Shown: positions 52,241 through 61,373, counted from the first letter of the stretch. The stretch: DNA of 64,000 bases from Lachnospiraceae bacterium (GCA_017430085.1 JAFRNR010000035.1:1-64000), one strand, 5' to 3'. Made by a program: numbers and translations. Notes: generated by a model from the sequence alone, not told the origin.

Positions 52241-54325
52241 ATGGATATCCGTGAACTGAAACTGACCGACCTGCAGCCGTCCCAGTTTTATATTTCCGAA
52301 AAGAAGCTGAGGGAAGTGGAAAGCCGGTTTAATCCGGCCGATCTTTCCACATTCGAACCTATCCCCGTGAAGGTCCTGGACGGCGTCCCGGTCATGACGG
52401 ACGGGCATACCCGTGCAGCGGCCGCGCTCCGGGCCGGGCTCGATGCGGTCCCGCTGGTCGAGGACCCGGACGAACTGGACTGGGAGATGTACCGGCGGTG
52501 CGTCGCGGAATGCCGCGTCCGGGGCGTCCGCTCTCCGGCCGATCTGCTCCCGCGGATCGTGTCCGAAGAGGAATACCGGGAAAAGTGGGACCGGTGGTGC
52601 GATGAAATGCAGGCGGAAGTGATAGCAGAAAGAGGAGGAAGCGCCGTGAAGACCGACTGGTACAAAAACGCCGTAGTCTATCAGATCTATCCGTTCAGTT
52701 TTATGGACGCGAACAATGACGGCTGGGGCGATATCGAGGGAATCATCTCCAAACTGGACTATGTCCGGGACCTGGGCGTCACCGCCATCTGGTTCTCGCC
52801 GCTGTATCAGTCGCCGGACAAGGATTACGGGTACGATATCAGCGATTACCGCGCGATCGACGAAAAGTTCGGCAGCATGGCGGATTTTGAGCGGCTGCTG
52901 GACGAATGCCACCGCCGCGGGTTGAAGGTGATTATGGACATGGTGGTCAACCACACGTCCACGGAGCATCCGTGGTTCAAAGTCGCGCTGAGCTCGCCGG
53001 ATTCGCCTTACCGGGATTACTACATCATCCGGAAAGGGCGAAAGGAAGGCGGGAAGCTCCTGCCGCCCACCAACTGGGCCTCCACATTCACGGGCAGCGC
53101 CTGGGAACGGATCGGGGACAGCGACGAGTTCTATCTGCACCTGTTCTGCGTGGAGCAGGCGGACCTGAACTGGGACAATCCGAAGGTGCGGCAGGAGGTC
53201 ATCGATATCCTGAATTTCTGGCTGGAGAAGGGTGTGGACGGCTTCCGGTTCGACGTGTTCAACATGTCCTCGAAAGTCCATCCGCTACGCGACGATACGG
53301 CGAAGAAGACCTTCCAGAAAGGCGCGCAGTACTTCGTGGACGGCCCGCACATGCATGAATATCTGCAGGAGCTGAACCGGGAGGCGCTCTCCCGCTTCGA
53401 CTGCTATACCGTCGGCGAGTCGTACCATCCGTCGCCGGAGAACGCGCGGGAATACGTGCGGGCGGAGAATCACGAGCTGGATACGATCTTTAATTTCGGC
53501 CACCTGGACTCCGACAACATCGGCGGCATGAAGTTTTTCAAAAAGAAATTCGACCTCCTGCAGTTCAAAAAGGGCCTCTTCGGCCCGCAGTCCGCGAGTT
53601 TCGGGGAGGGCTGGAACACGCTGGTGCTGGAGAACCATGACAACCCGCGCTGCGTGAACCGCTTCGGCATCGATACGAAGCATTACCGCTACGAAGCGGC
53701 CACGATGCTGGCCACGGTCACGTACCTCGGCTTCGGGATCCCGTTCATTTACATGGGCCAGGAGCTCGGCATGACGAACTGCGATTTCCGCAGCATGGAC
53801 GAACTCAAAGACCCGGTGAGCCATTTCGTGTACGACCTCATGAGTTCTTATCATATGCCGAAGAAGCTGGCCTTCCGCTTCATCAAATACGGCGCGCGCG
53901 ACCACGCCCGGGTGCCCATGCAGTGGGACGGCGGCGTCAACGCGGGCTTCAACAAGGGGCACGAGCCGTGGCAGTGCGTGAATCCGGTTTATCCGGAGAT
54001 CAATGCGGAGAAGGATCTGCGGGTGGAGCGGTCCGTGTACCGGTATTATCAGAAACTTCTGGAAATCAAAAAGACGAACGAGACCGCCGTTTCCGGCAAG
54101 GTGGAGGAATACGACCCCGGCAACCGGAAAGTGCTGGCGTACACGCGCGGGACGGAAGGCAAGCGGCTTTTCGTGGCCGGCAATTTTACGAAACGTCCGG
54201 TGAAGTTTTCCCTGCCCTCCTGGACGGCCGGCGCCCGCGTCCTGCTGGACAACGGCGGCGGGACGGATATCCGGGACGGGGTCATTACGCTGAAGCCTTA
54301 TCAGGCGGCCGTCTGGGAAGAATGA
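52241..54325 (+). CDS. GH13 alpha-glucosidase with extra N-terminal ParB-like domain
   Basis: A 694-residue frame. Residues about 136-694 are a complete GH13 enzyme of the oligo-1,6-glucosidase/trehalose-6-phosphate hydrolase type: WYKNAVVYQIYPFSF, VVNHTS, GFRFDVFNMSS (nucleophile Asp), YTVGESYHP (acid Glu) and LENHDNPR (third Asp). Residues 1-130 look like a separate ParB/Srx-like domain (IRELKLTDLQPSQFYIS, PVMTDGHTRAAAAL). Exactly at the joint a GTG (52646) with AGGAGG before it could start the glucosidase alone. So either a fusion or two proteins from one frame is possible. A cytoplasmic sugar-phosphate or isomalto-oligosaccharide hydrolase is expected. Confidence 0.85.
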   Translation: MDIRELKLTDLQPSQFYISEKKLREVESRFNPADLSTFEPIPVKVLDGVPVMTDGHTRAAAALRAGLDAVPLVEDPDELDWEMYRRCVAECRVRGVRSPADLLPRIVSEEEYREKWDRWCDEMQAEVIAERGGSAVKTDWYKNAVVYQIYPFSFMDANNDGWGDIEGIISKLDYVRDLGVTAIWFSPLYQSPDKDYGYDISDYRAIDEKFGSMADFERLLDECHRRGLKVIMDMVVNHTSTEHPWFKVALSSPDSPYRDYYIIRKGRKEGGKLLPPTNWASTFTGSAWERIGDSDEFYLHLFCVEQADLNWDNPKVRQEVIDILNFWLEKGVDGFRFDVFNMSSKVHPLRDDTAKKTFQKGAQYFVDGPHMHEYLQELNREALSRFDCYTVGESYHPSPENAREYVRAENHELDTIFNFGHLDSDNIGGMKFFKKKFDLLQFKKGLFGPQSASFGEGWNTLVLENHDNPRCVNRFGIDTKHYRYEAATMLATVTYLGFGIPFIYMGQELGMTNCDFRSMDELKDPVSHFVYDLMSSYHMPKKLAFRFIKYGARDHARVPMQWDGGVNAGFNKGHEPWQCVNPVYPEINAEKDLRVERSVYRYYQKLLEIKKTNETAVSGKVEEYDPGNRKVLAYTRGTEGKRLFVAGNFTKRPVKFSLPSWTAGARVLLDNGGGTDIRDGVITLKPYQAAVWEE

Positions 54326-54326
54326 T

Positions 54327-55496
54327 ATGGGTTCCCTGCTCATTGCCGTAATCTACCTGGCCTTCGTCAGCCTGGGGCTGCCGGACTCCCTGCTCGGCTC
54401 GGCGTGGCCGACCATGCGGGAGGCTTTTGGCGTGCCTTCTTCGTACGCGGGCTACGTTTCGATGGCGATCGCGTTCATGACGATCGTGTCGGCTCTCGTA
54501 AGCCCGGCGCTGATCAAAAGGGTCCATACGAAGTGGATCGTGATCTGCTCAATCGGGCTGACCGTGATCGGCCTGCTCGGGTTTTCTATCTCGTCGCAGT
54601 ACTGGATGCTGTTCCTGTTCGCGGTCCCCTACGGGCTCGGCGCGGGGTCGGTGGACGCGTCGCTCAACCACTACGTGGCCAATCATTATTCCGCGTCCGT
54701 GATGAATTTCCTGCACTGTTTCTACGGCCTCGGCGCGGTGATCAGCCCGAACATTATGGCGCTGGCGCTGCAGCACGCGCGGTGGAACGAGGGGTACCGC
54801 TGGACGGCGTACCTGCAGATGGCGATCCTGGCCGTCTGCCTTCTCTCGCTGCCGCTCTGGAAGGCCGGGACGGCGGCGGGCGGAAACGATGAAAAGACGG
54901 CGGGGGCCGGGATCCGGGAAGCGCTGAAGGTCCCGGGCGTGCCGGCAACGCTGGCGGCGTTCTTTTCCTACTGTGCGGGTGAGGCGACGTGCTTCCTGTG
55001 GACGTCCAGCTATTTCGCGGGGACGAAGGAAGGCATGAGCAGGGAACTGGTCGCGGCGTTCGGGTCGCTGATCTTCGGCGGGCTGATGATCGGCAGGCTG
55101 ATCGCGGGCATCGTTGCGGGGAAGTTGGGAGACCGGAAGCTGATCCGGATCGGGATCGGCACGGAACTGCTCGGGATCGTGCTGATCGCGCTGCCGTTCC
55201 CGGGATACGGCGCGGCGGCGGCCGGGTTCCTGATCACGGGCATCGGCATGGGGCCGGTCTATCCGGCCATCCAGCACATGGCGCCGGAGAATTTCGGCCG
55301 GCGGGTGAGCGCGGCTGTCATCGGCCTGCAGATGGCCTCCGCGTATATCGGAAGCACGTTCATGCCCATGGTGTTCGGCCATCTCCAGCAGGCGGCCGGG
55401 ATCGGGATCATGCCGTTCTGGCTGCTGCTGTTCGCCGGGCTGAACGTCGCGCTGCTGGAAATCGCTTACAGGAGAATCGCGGCACATGGAAACTGA
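54327..55496 (+). CDS. MFS transporter
   Basis: A 389-residue major facilitator with 12 hydrophobic segments. The sugar-porter-like FucP type is suggested by FVSLGLPDSLLGSAWPTM at helix 1 and GLGAGSVDASLNHYVANHY in the middle, then GIGMGPVYPAIQHMAPENFGRR in the second half. One base separates it from the glucosidase stop, so it may import that enzyme's substrate. Its end overlaps the next gene by 11 bases. Confidence 0.88.
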   Translation: MGSLLIAVIYLAFVSLGLPDSLLGSAWPTMREAFGVPSSYAGYVSMAIAFMTIVSALVSPALIKRVHTKWIVICSIGLTVIGLLGFSISSQYWMLFLFAVPYGLGAGSVDASLNHYVANHYSASVMNFLHCFYGLGAVISPNIMALALQHARWNEGYRWTAYLQMAILAVCLLSLPLWKAGTAAGGNDEKTAGAGIREALKVPGVPATLAAFFSYCAGEATCFLWTSSYFAGTKEGMSRELVAAFGSLIFGGLMIGRLIAGIVAGKLGDRKLIRIGIGTELLGIVLIALPFPGYGAAAAGFLITGIGMGPVYPAIQHMAPENFGRRVSAAVIGLQMASAYIGSTFMPMVFGHLQQAAGIGIMPFWLLLFAGLNVALLEIAYRRIAAHGN

Positions 55497-55992
55497 AAGA
55501 CTGATCATCGACGCGGTCAGAGAGACCGACAAAGAGGATTATTTCACTCATATTTCGCACGATAAAAAGGTCCTGGAGACCTTCATCTGCCGGTACGCGG
55601 AGACGCTTGAGGAGTTCGATTTCTCCTCTTATCCCGGCCGGGAGGACCTGTTCGCGGTGCGGCTGAAGGAAACGGGGCGGCTCATCGGCATCGTCACATA
55701 TTTCGACGAAAAAGACGGTTCCTGCGAGATCGGCTACGGGATCGGCTCAGCCTTCTGGGGACACGGCTACGCCACGGAAGCGGTCAGGCGGTTCCTGGAA
55801 TATCTGTTCCGGGAAAAAGGCATGGAGACGGTCTGCGCCTCCTTCTTTACCGGCAACGACGCCTCCCGCCGCGTCATGGAAAAGTGCGGGATGCGCTACA
55901 GTCATTTCACCGAAAAAGAACTGACCTACCTCGGCATCGAGCGGGATCTCACTTACTATGTGATCCGCCGGGATGAGCAAGGCGGGGCATAG
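55486..55992 (+). CDS. GNAT acetyltransferase (RimJ/RimL type)
   Basis: A 168-residue N-acetyltransferase: METERLIIDAVRETD start, GYGIGSAFWGHGYATEAVRRFLEYLF acetyl-CoA loop and NDASRRVMEKCGM motif B. The pattern is that of ribosomal-protein or small-amine acetyltransferases. It overlaps the MFS gene end, which implies co-translation. Confidence 0.85.
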   Translation: METERLIIDAVRETDKEDYFTHISHDKKVLETFICRYAETLEEFDFSSYPGREDLFAVRLKETGRLIGIVTYFDEKDGSCEIGYGIGSAFWGHGYATEAVRRFLEYLFREKGMETVCASFFTGNDASRRVMEKCGMRYSHFTEKELTYLGIERDLTYYVIRRDEQGGA

Positions 55993-56019
55993 TTTTTCTC
56001 TTTTTTTCGAATGTTGTTA

Positions 56020-56047
56020 TTGACTATCGGCCGCAATTGTTTATAAT
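56020..56047 (+). promoter_or_regulatory. Promoter of the DUF4190-like gene
   Basis: TTGACT (56020-56025), 16 bases and TATAAT (56042-56047), 38 bases upstream of the ATG. Confidence 0.7.
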
Positions 56048-56085
56048 AATTATATCCTTATAAACAATCTATAAAGGAGGGCATC

Positions 56086-56520
56086 ATGGCAGAGGAACCT
56101 AAAAAGGTCTTTAATGATCTGAAAGAAGGGGCAAAGGGAGCCTTTCAGGCTGTCAAGGAAGAAACGCAGGAAGTAGTGCAGGAAGCGAAAGCGACCGCGA
56201 CCGGTCAGAAGCTTGATTCCGCCGGGACGGTAGGCGGTGCCGGATACCGTGCGGACAACAGCAAGACCAGCGTTGTGGGCATTTTTGCTCTGGTCCTCGG
56301 TATTCTTTCCATCGTTTGCGCCTGGTTCGGCTACGGCGCCATTGCCGGTGTCATTTTCGGTATCGTCGGCATTGTCCTGGGCGCCATGGGCCGGAAGCAG
56401 GCCCAGACCGGCGTGGCTACCGCCGGTTTCGTATGCAGCCTGATCGGTCTGATCCTGTCCGCGGTCCGTCTGGTCTGCGTCATTGCCTGCGTTGCGGCCG
56501 TCAACAGCGCGCTGAAATAA
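56086..56520 (+). CDS. DUF4190-like two-helix membrane protein
   Basis: A 144-residue protein. The N-terminal 55 residues are charged and helical (KKVFNDLKEGAKGAFQAVKEETQEVVQEAKA), like an apolipophorin/YtxH-style amphipathic tail. Two or three hydrophobic segments follow (VVGIFALVLGILSIVCAWFGYGAIAGVIFGIVGIVLGAMG, then GVATAGFVCSLIGLIL) in DUF4190 style. AAAGGAGGG precedes the ATG. It probably acts in the envelope; the role is unknown. Confidence 0.75.
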   Translation: MAEEPKKVFNDLKEGAKGAFQAVKEETQEVVQEAKATATGQKLDSAGTVGGAGYRADNSKTSVVGIFALVLGILSIVCAWFGYGAIAGVIFGIVGIVLGAMGRKQAQTGVATAGFVCSLIGLILSAVRLVCVIACVAAVNSALK

Positions 56521-56527
56521 TCAGGCA

Positions 56528-57316
56528 ATGCTTCCCAGCATAGAAATCTTTGGGCGCAGCATCCCGACTTACTGGATCTGCGCCCTCACTGGTTTCGCGG
56601 TCTGCGGGCTCGGCGCTCTTCTGCGTCACAAAGATTTCCGGGATCTGCAGCAGGTCGATATCACCAACGCCTGCGCTCTCATGGGGATCGGGATCGTCGT
56701 AGGAGGGCGTCTCCTTTTTATGCTCACAATGGTGCCGCTGGTCATCCGCAACTGGGATATCCTGCGGGCGGATCCTCATCTCCTTTACGAGATCCTGACC
56801 AACGGCCTCGTATTCTACGGCGGCCTGTTCGGCGCGATCCTGGCGCTGTACTGGTATTGCCGCCACTACCGCCTGGATCACAAAGCGTTCTTCGACTATC
56901 TGGCGCCCCTGTTCCCGCTCTTTCACGTATTCGGCCGCATCAGCTGCTTCCTGACGGGCTGCTGCCACGGCCAGGTGTCCGAGCGCTTCGGCATCGCCTT
57001 TACGAACAGCACCTCCGCGGAAAACGGGATCCCGTATTTCCCCATCCAGCTGGTCGGCTCCTTCTGCAACCTGCTCCTGTTCCTGTTTGTGCGGGCTTAC
57101 GAAAAGAAGCACCACCGGGAGGGCAAGGCGCTCACTGCTTACCTGGTGCCTTATGCCGTCGGGCGGTTTATTATTGAATTCTTCCGCGGCGACGAGATCC
57201 GCGGGATCTACTTCGGTCTTTCGACTTCGCAGTGGATCAGTCTTTTTATTCTTGCTTTCTATCTGATCCGGCTGATCCGTCACCGGCCGCGTTCCCGGGC
57301 GCCGCAGACGGCGTGA
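56528..57316 (+). CDS. lgt: Prolipoprotein diacylglyceryl transferase-like protein
   Basis: A 262-residue membrane enzyme of the Lgt family that attaches diacylglycerol to the lipobox cysteine of prolipoproteins. Features are GIGIVVGGRLLFML, GLVFYGGLFGAILAL, HVFGRISCFLTGCCHGQ and GRFIIEFFRGDE, with seven hydrophobic segments. It lies 7 bases after the preceding gene with a weak ribosome site. It may be a paralogue, because the conserved Arg-Gly context is slightly altered. Confidence 0.87.
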   Translation: MLPSIEIFGRSIPTYWICALTGFAVCGLGALLRHKDFRDLQQVDITNACALMGIGIVVGGRLLFMLTMVPLVIRNWDILRADPHLLYEILTNGLVFYGGLFGAILALYWYCRHYRLDHKAFFDYLAPLFPLFHVFGRISCFLTGCCHGQVSERFGIAFTNSTSAENGIPYFPIQLVGSFCNLLLFLFVRAYEKKHHREGKALTAYLVPYAVGRFIIEFFRGDEIRGIYFGLSTSQWISLFILAFYLIRLIRHRPRSRAPQTA

Positions 57317-57337
57317 CGCCGGCAGGGAGTCACTGAA

Positions 57338-57736
57338 ATGGAGCCCTTCAGAAAAACCATACGGGTAGCGGCGGCTGTCATTATCGACAACGGCCGCATT
57401 TTTGCGACCCAGCGCGGGTACGGGCCCTGGAAGGATTACTGGGAATTCCCCGGCGGCAAGATCGAGCCGGGCGAAACGCCGGAGGAAGCGCTGCACCGGG
57501 AGATCCGGGAAGAACTGGAAGCCGGCATCGCCGTGGGGGAACGGCTCGCCGCGGTCGAGTACGATTACCCGGAGTTCCACCTCAGCATGGAATGCTTCCT
57601 GGCCGAGGTAACGGACGGGCAGCTCATCCTGAAAGAGCACGAAGCAGCCCGGTGGCTGGGGCAGGAAGAACTGGACAGTGTCAACTGGCTTCCGGCGGAC
57701 CGGGAAGTGGCGGAGAGGCTGAAAAAGAGGGGATAG
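57338..57736 (+). CDS. MutT-type Nudix hydrolase
   Basis: A 132-residue Nudix enzyme. The box is complete: GGKIEPGETPEEALHREIREELEAGI (in two blocks, residues 39-64). The flanks (RVAAAVIIDNGRIFATQRGYG, PGGK) match 8-oxo-dGTP/CTP pyrophosphohydrolases that clean the nucleotide pool. GGGAGTC precedes the ATG. Confidence 0.88.
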   Translation: MEPFRKTIRVAAAVIIDNGRIFATQRGYGPWKDYWEFPGGKIEPGETPEEALHREIREELEAGIAVGERLAAVEYDYPEFHLSMECFLAEVTDGQLILKEHEAARWLGQEELDSVNWLPADREVAERLKKRG

Positions 57737-57765
57737 CAGGGATCTCGCAGGAACCTCTTTTTTTT
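57722..57765 (+). terminator. Terminator overlapping the Nudix gene end
   Basis: AAAAAGAGG and CCTCTTTTT pair across a 23-base loop, followed by more T bases. Confidence 0.6.
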
Positions 57766-57773
57766 GGCCAATT

Positions 57774-57817
57774 GTCGCCCTAAAGGCGACCGCCTCGCCT
57801 CTCCGGCCTGCTATGAT
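57774..57817 (+). promoter_or_regulatory. GTCGCC-N5-GGCGAC operator of the RNA-repair operon
   Basis: The palindrome is at 57774-57790, preceded by AATT, with TATGAT starting 21 bases later (57812-57817). It matches the site at 49435 in sequence, prefix and spacing; both also hold CTCCGGC between the two elements. Confidence 0.7.
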
Positions 57818-57826
57818 CCTCTTATC

Positions 57827-57869
57827 CAACTACAAGTTAGTTGACATCCCAGCTCTTCGACGCTATACA
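57827..57869 (+). promoter_or_regulatory. Second dyad and main promoter of the RNA-repair operon
   Basis: A dyad CAACTA-N5-TAGTTG (57827-57843) overlaps the -35 box TTGACA (57841-57846). A 17-base spacer and TATACA (57864-57869) follow, 22 bases before the kinase start. A regulator bound here would block or position the polymerase. Confidence 0.65.
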
Positions 57870-57890
57870 TCGCAGGGGAGGACTGCCGGT

Positions 57891-58370
57891 ATGAACCTGA
57901 CAAACCCTGAAAAAACAATGATCCTGTTAGTCGGCATCCAGGCCAGCGGGAAGACGTCGTTCTGCCGCGCCTATTTCCCCGGGCTGGTCCGGGTCAGTCT
58001 GGACGAACTGCACACCCGCCGGAAAGAAGCGCTGCTGATCGATGACTGCCTCGCGAACGGGGTATCCTTTGTCGTCGACAACACGAATCCGACCCGGATG
58101 GACCGCGCCGGATACATCGAAAAAGCGAAAACTGCGGGCTATGCGGTTCTGGGTTATTATTTCCGCTCATCGATCACAGACTGCGTTGACCGGAACAGCC
58201 GCAGGACCGGGAAGGCCCGAGTCCCCCGCAATGCGGTCGCGCACACGCACCGGATCCTGGAACTGCCGGATCCTGCGGAAGGCTTTGACCGCCTGTTCTA
58301 CGTGCAGATCACGGACGGCGGTTTCTCGGTCGAAGAATGGAAAGAGATGGAGGAAGAAAATGAAATTTGA
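57891..58370 (+). CDS. P-loop kinase of the T4 polynucleotide kinase-like (AAA_33) group
   Basis: A 159-residue kinase-like protein. Walker A is LVGIQASGKTSFC (about residues 12-24), then VSLDEL, VVDNTNPTRMDRAGYI (Walker B-like DNTNP typical of AAA_33 kinases), and a lid region with TGKARVPRNAV. This is the fold of the 5'-kinase domain of T4 Pnkp and related RNA or nucleoside kinases. It overlaps the Thg1-like gene by 11 bases, so it probably phosphorylates 5'-OH RNA ends in the same pathway. The start at 57891 follows GGGGAGGA. Confidence 0.8.
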   Translation: MNLTNPEKTMILLVGIQASGKTSFCRAYFPGLVRVSLDELHTRRKEALLIDDCLANGVSFVVDNTNPTRMDRAGYIEKAKTAGYAVLGYYFRSSITDCVDRNSRRTGKARVPRNAVAHTHRILELPDPAEGFDRLFYVQITDGGFSVEEWKEMEEENEI

Positions 58371-59118
58371 AGATCTGGATAAAGAAATGCGGGTCTATGA
58401 GGAGTCCCTGGATCAGTTCATCCTGCCGGACCTGTTCCTGGCGGCGCGGCTGGACGGGCGGTCTTTCACGCGGCTGACCAAGGAGACCTGCCCGTTCGAA
58501 GCGCCGTTCGATATCCGCTTCCGCGACCTCATGGTGGAAACAGCCAAAGCCCTGATGACCTGCGGTTTCCGGATCGTGTACGGATACACGGAAAGCGACG
58601 AGATCTCGCTGCTCTTCCACCCGGATGACTGTACGTTCGGGCGAAAGGTGCGAAAGCTCAATACGACGCTGGCCGGCGAGGCGAGCGCTGCGTTTTCCCT
58701 GGCGCTCGGGCGGGCCGCCACGTTCGACTGCCGCCTGATCCCGCTGCCGAATCCCAAGCGGGTGGAGGACTATTTCGCCTGGCGCCAGGAAGATTCGCAC
58801 CGGAATTCCCTGAACGCCTGGTGCTACTGGACGCTCCGCAAGGAGGGCCTGAGCCAGGGGCAGGCGACCGCGGCGCTGGAAGGGCGGAGCGTTCCGTACA
58901 AGAACGAGCTGCTGTTCCAACGGGGGATCAATTACAACGATCTTCCGTCGTGGCAGAAGCGCGGGACGGGCGTGTATTTCCAAGACGTTCCCAAAGCAGG
59001 CTTCAATCCGGTGACCGGCACGGCGGTGCAGACGCTGCGGCGTGAATTGACGGCCGATTATGAACTGCCGCTCGGGGAGGATTACCGGCGTTTCGTGGCC
59101 GGATTTCTGCAGGAATGA
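58360..59118 (+). CDS. Thg1-like 3'-5' RNA polymerase (tRNA-His guanylyltransferase family)
   Basis: A 252-residue Thg1-like protein. The metal-binding catalytic residues are in place: AARLDGRSFTRLT (Asp32) and VYGYTESDEISLLF (Asp80, Glu81). HRNSLNAWCYW and the NELLFQRGINYNDLPSWQKRGTG block are also family-specific. Bacterial Thg1-like proteins add nucleotides to the 5' end of truncated tRNAs, in reverse to ordinary polymerases, which suits repair. Its ATG lies inside the kinase gene. Confidence 0.92.
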   Translation: MKFEDLDKEMRVYEESLDQFILPDLFLAARLDGRSFTRLTKETCPFEAPFDIRFRDLMVETAKALMTCGFRIVYGYTESDEISLLFHPDDCTFGRKVRKLNTTLAGEASAAFSLALGRAATFDCRLIPLPNPKRVEDYFAWRQEDSHRNSLNAWCYWTLRKEGLSQGQATAALEGRSVPYKNELLFQRGINYNDLPSWQKRGTGVYFQDVPKAGFNPVTGTAVQTLRRELTADYELPLGEDYRRFVAGFLQE

Positions 59119-59209
59119 CAGGGCGGAGGCGGCGGAAAACGCAGAAAACCTGCGCCATTTAATTTTAAACTGCCCGGCTATATGGTATAATGTTCTTGAG
59201 GTCCCATCC

Positions 59210-60460
59210 ATGGCGTACAACGAACTCATCAAAAATTTCAACCGCATCCGGGACTACATGAAGGATTTTTACGTCTTCGGATTCAAGAGCAGAGGCGACT
59301 TCACCCAGAAGAGCGCCCGCTCTTATGATGACGAAAAACGCCGGGTGGAGAGCTGGCTGGGCGATTACATGTCCTTCCGGCATACGCCGGACGGGAAGAA
59401 CGTGTTCCTTTCCATCGACAGCCGCGCGGCGGAAAGCAATCCGCTGTATACTGCGTGGAAGACAAAATCGTTCACGGACGGGGATATCACACTGCATTTC
59501 ATCCTGTTCGACATCCTGTACTCTCCTGCTGTCAAAATGACGCTGAAGGAGATCCTGGACCGGATCGACCGGGAATATCTGGCGGACTTTGCGGAGCCGC
59601 CGGAGTTTGACGAGTCCACCGTCCGCAAAAAGCTGAAGGAATATGTCGAAGAAGGCCTGATCCGGGCGGAGAAGGACGGGCGGCAGATGCTGTACAGCCG
59701 CTGCGAAACGACGGATCTGACCGGGGCATCGGACGTCATCGATTTCTTCTCCGAAACCGCGCCGCTCGGCGTGATCGGCTCGTTCCTGAAGGACCGCCTG
59801 CCGGAGCACAGAAATATTTTCAGTTTCAAGCACCACTATATCAACGCTGCGCTGGACAGCGAGATCCTGCTGACACTGCTGACCGCAATCAGGGAAAAGC
59901 GGACGGTCACGCTGGAGAATAAGAGCCCCCGCTTCGCGCGCGTCACGACGGTCGAAGTGCTCCCGCTCAAGATCCTGGCCGGCACGCAGGACGGGCGCTG
60001 GTATCTGATGTCGCTGCATCTGAAGGGCAATCATTTCAATGCCTACCGCCTGGATTACCTGCAGAAGGTGAAGCCCGGCGAAGTGTATGAAAAGTTCGAT
60101 ACCGCAGCCCGGGCCTACGAAAAGCGGGCCGCGCACTCCTGGAGCGTCAGCTGCGAATGGAGCATGCAGCGGCTCGAACACGTCGAATTTGTCGTGGAGG
60201 TCCTGCCCGGCGAAGAGCACATCGTCGAGCGCCTGGAGCGCGAAAAACGCTGCGGGAGCGTCGAACAGATCGATGAAACGCACTGGCGCTTCTCGGCGGA
60301 TATCTTCAATTCCCAGGAGATCCTGCCCTGGATCCGGACGTTTATCTGCCGCATCACGCAGATGGATTTTTCCAACCGGACGGTGGAGAACAAGTTCAAA
60401 GAGGACCTGGCCGAGATAATGCGGCTGTACGGCCTCACGGACAGGGAGGCGGAGTCATGA
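59210..60460 (+). CDS. WYL-domain transcriptional regulator (first)
   Basis: A 416-residue protein. The N-terminal part is a winged-HTH-like region (MTLKEILDRIDREY, then ESTVRKKLKEYVEEGLIRAEKDGRQMLYSR). A WYL-type domain follows (LEVLPLKILAGTQDGRWYLMSLHLKGNHFNAYRLDYLQKVK, written here as two blocks; residues about 225-300). The C-terminal WCX-like part closes it. WYL proteins sense nucleic-acid or nucleotide ligands. A TATAAT (59186-59191) suggests its own start site. The final codons overlap the next WYL gene (ATGA). Confidence 0.82.
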   Translation: MAYNELIKNFNRIRDYMKDFYVFGFKSRGDFTQKSARSYDDEKRRVESWLGDYMSFRHTPDGKNVFLSIDSRAAESNPLYTAWKTKSFTDGDITLHFILFDILYSPAVKMTLKEILDRIDREYLADFAEPPEFDESTVRKKLKEYVEEGLIRAEKDGRQMLYSRCETTDLTGASDVIDFFSETAPLGVIGSFLKDRLPEHRNIFSFKHHYINAALDSEILLTLLTAIREKRTVTLENKSPRFARVTTVEVLPLKILAGTQDGRWYLMSLHLKGNHFNAYRLDYLQKVKPGEVYEKFDTAARAYEKRAAHSWSVSCEWSMQRLEHVEFVVEVLPGEEHIVERLEREKRCGSVEQIDETHWRFSADIFNSQEILPWIRTFICRITQMDFSNRTVENKFKEDLAEIMRLYGLTDREAES

Positions 60461-61365
60461 TCTTTTCCGAACTGTATTCCGCCTATTACAATACCGTGGC
60501 CGGGATCCTCTCCGCCTGCCTGAACGGCCGGCCCGAGGAGAAGGATCTGCGGAAAATCGTGGAGGAGCGCGCCTTCTCTGAAAGCGTCCTGACCGTGCTG
60601 CCCGCTCTGAAGGAAGGCCGCTGGCAGCTGCTGCGGCCGGATCTGACCACACCGCTGCGCCGCGAACCGGCCATCCCGCTGACCCTGCTGGAAAAGCGCT
60701 GGCTGAAGGCGATTTTGCAGGATCCGCGGATCCGCCTGTTTGACGTGCACGTCGATGGGCTGGACGGCGTGGATCCGCTCTTTGACCTGAATGATATCTC
60801 CTACTACGACCGCTATGCGGACGGCGACCCCTTCGAAGACCCGGAGTACGTCCGCCGCTTCCGCCTGATCCGCGAAGCGATTCGCACCGGCACGCCCCTG
60901 CAGGCGGCCTATGTGAACCGCAAAGGCCTCCGCCTCCGCATGCGCTTCATCCCCACCGGCCTGGAATACTCCGAAAAGGACGACAAATTCCGGGTCCGCG
61001 TGACCGGCAGCCGCTTCGCGAACCTGCGGCTCGGCCGCATCACCCGCCTGGGGATCTATCAGGGCGACGGTCCCTGGCACCGCGCGCCGGAACCGGAACG
61101 GATCGAGGAAGTGACCCTGGAACTCCGCGACGAACGGAACGCCCTGGACCGCGTGATGAATCATTTCGCACACCTGGAGAAGGAGGCGGAAAAGATCGGC
61201 AAGGACCGGTACCGGATCCGCCTGCGGTATTACAAGTCCGATGAGACGGAGCTGGTGATCCGGATCTTAGGGTTCGGGCCGGTGATTAAGGTGACGGAAC
61301 CAGAGAACTTTGTGGATCTGATCAAAGAGAGGCTGATAAGGCAAAAAGAATGCGGGATACGATGA
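60457..61365 (+). CDS. WYL-domain protein (second)
   Basis: A 302-residue WYL-family protein whose first frame overlaps the previous stop. It lacks an obvious DNA-binding helix-turn-helix. The core holds TPLQAAYVNRKGLRLRMRFIPTGLEYSEKDDKFRVRVTG (in two blocks) and a C-terminal RIRLRYYKSDETELVIRILGFGPVIKV WCX-like part. It probably works with the first WYL protein as one sensor. A terminator follows at 61374. Confidence 0.8.
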   Translation: MIFSELYSAYYNTVAGILSACLNGRPEEKDLRKIVEERAFSESVLTVLPALKEGRWQLLRPDLTTPLRREPAIPLTLLEKRWLKAILQDPRIRLFDVHVDGLDGVDPLFDLNDISYYDRYADGDPFEDPEYVRRFRLIREAIRTGTPLQAAYVNRKGLRLRMRFIPTGLEYSEKDDKFRVRVTGSRFANLRLGRITRLGIYQGDGPWHRAPEPERIEEVTLELRDERNALDRVMNHFAHLEKEAEKIGKDRYRIRLRYYKSDETELVIRILGFGPVIKVTEPENFVDLIKERLIRQKECGIR

Positions 61366-61373
61366 TAGAGAGG

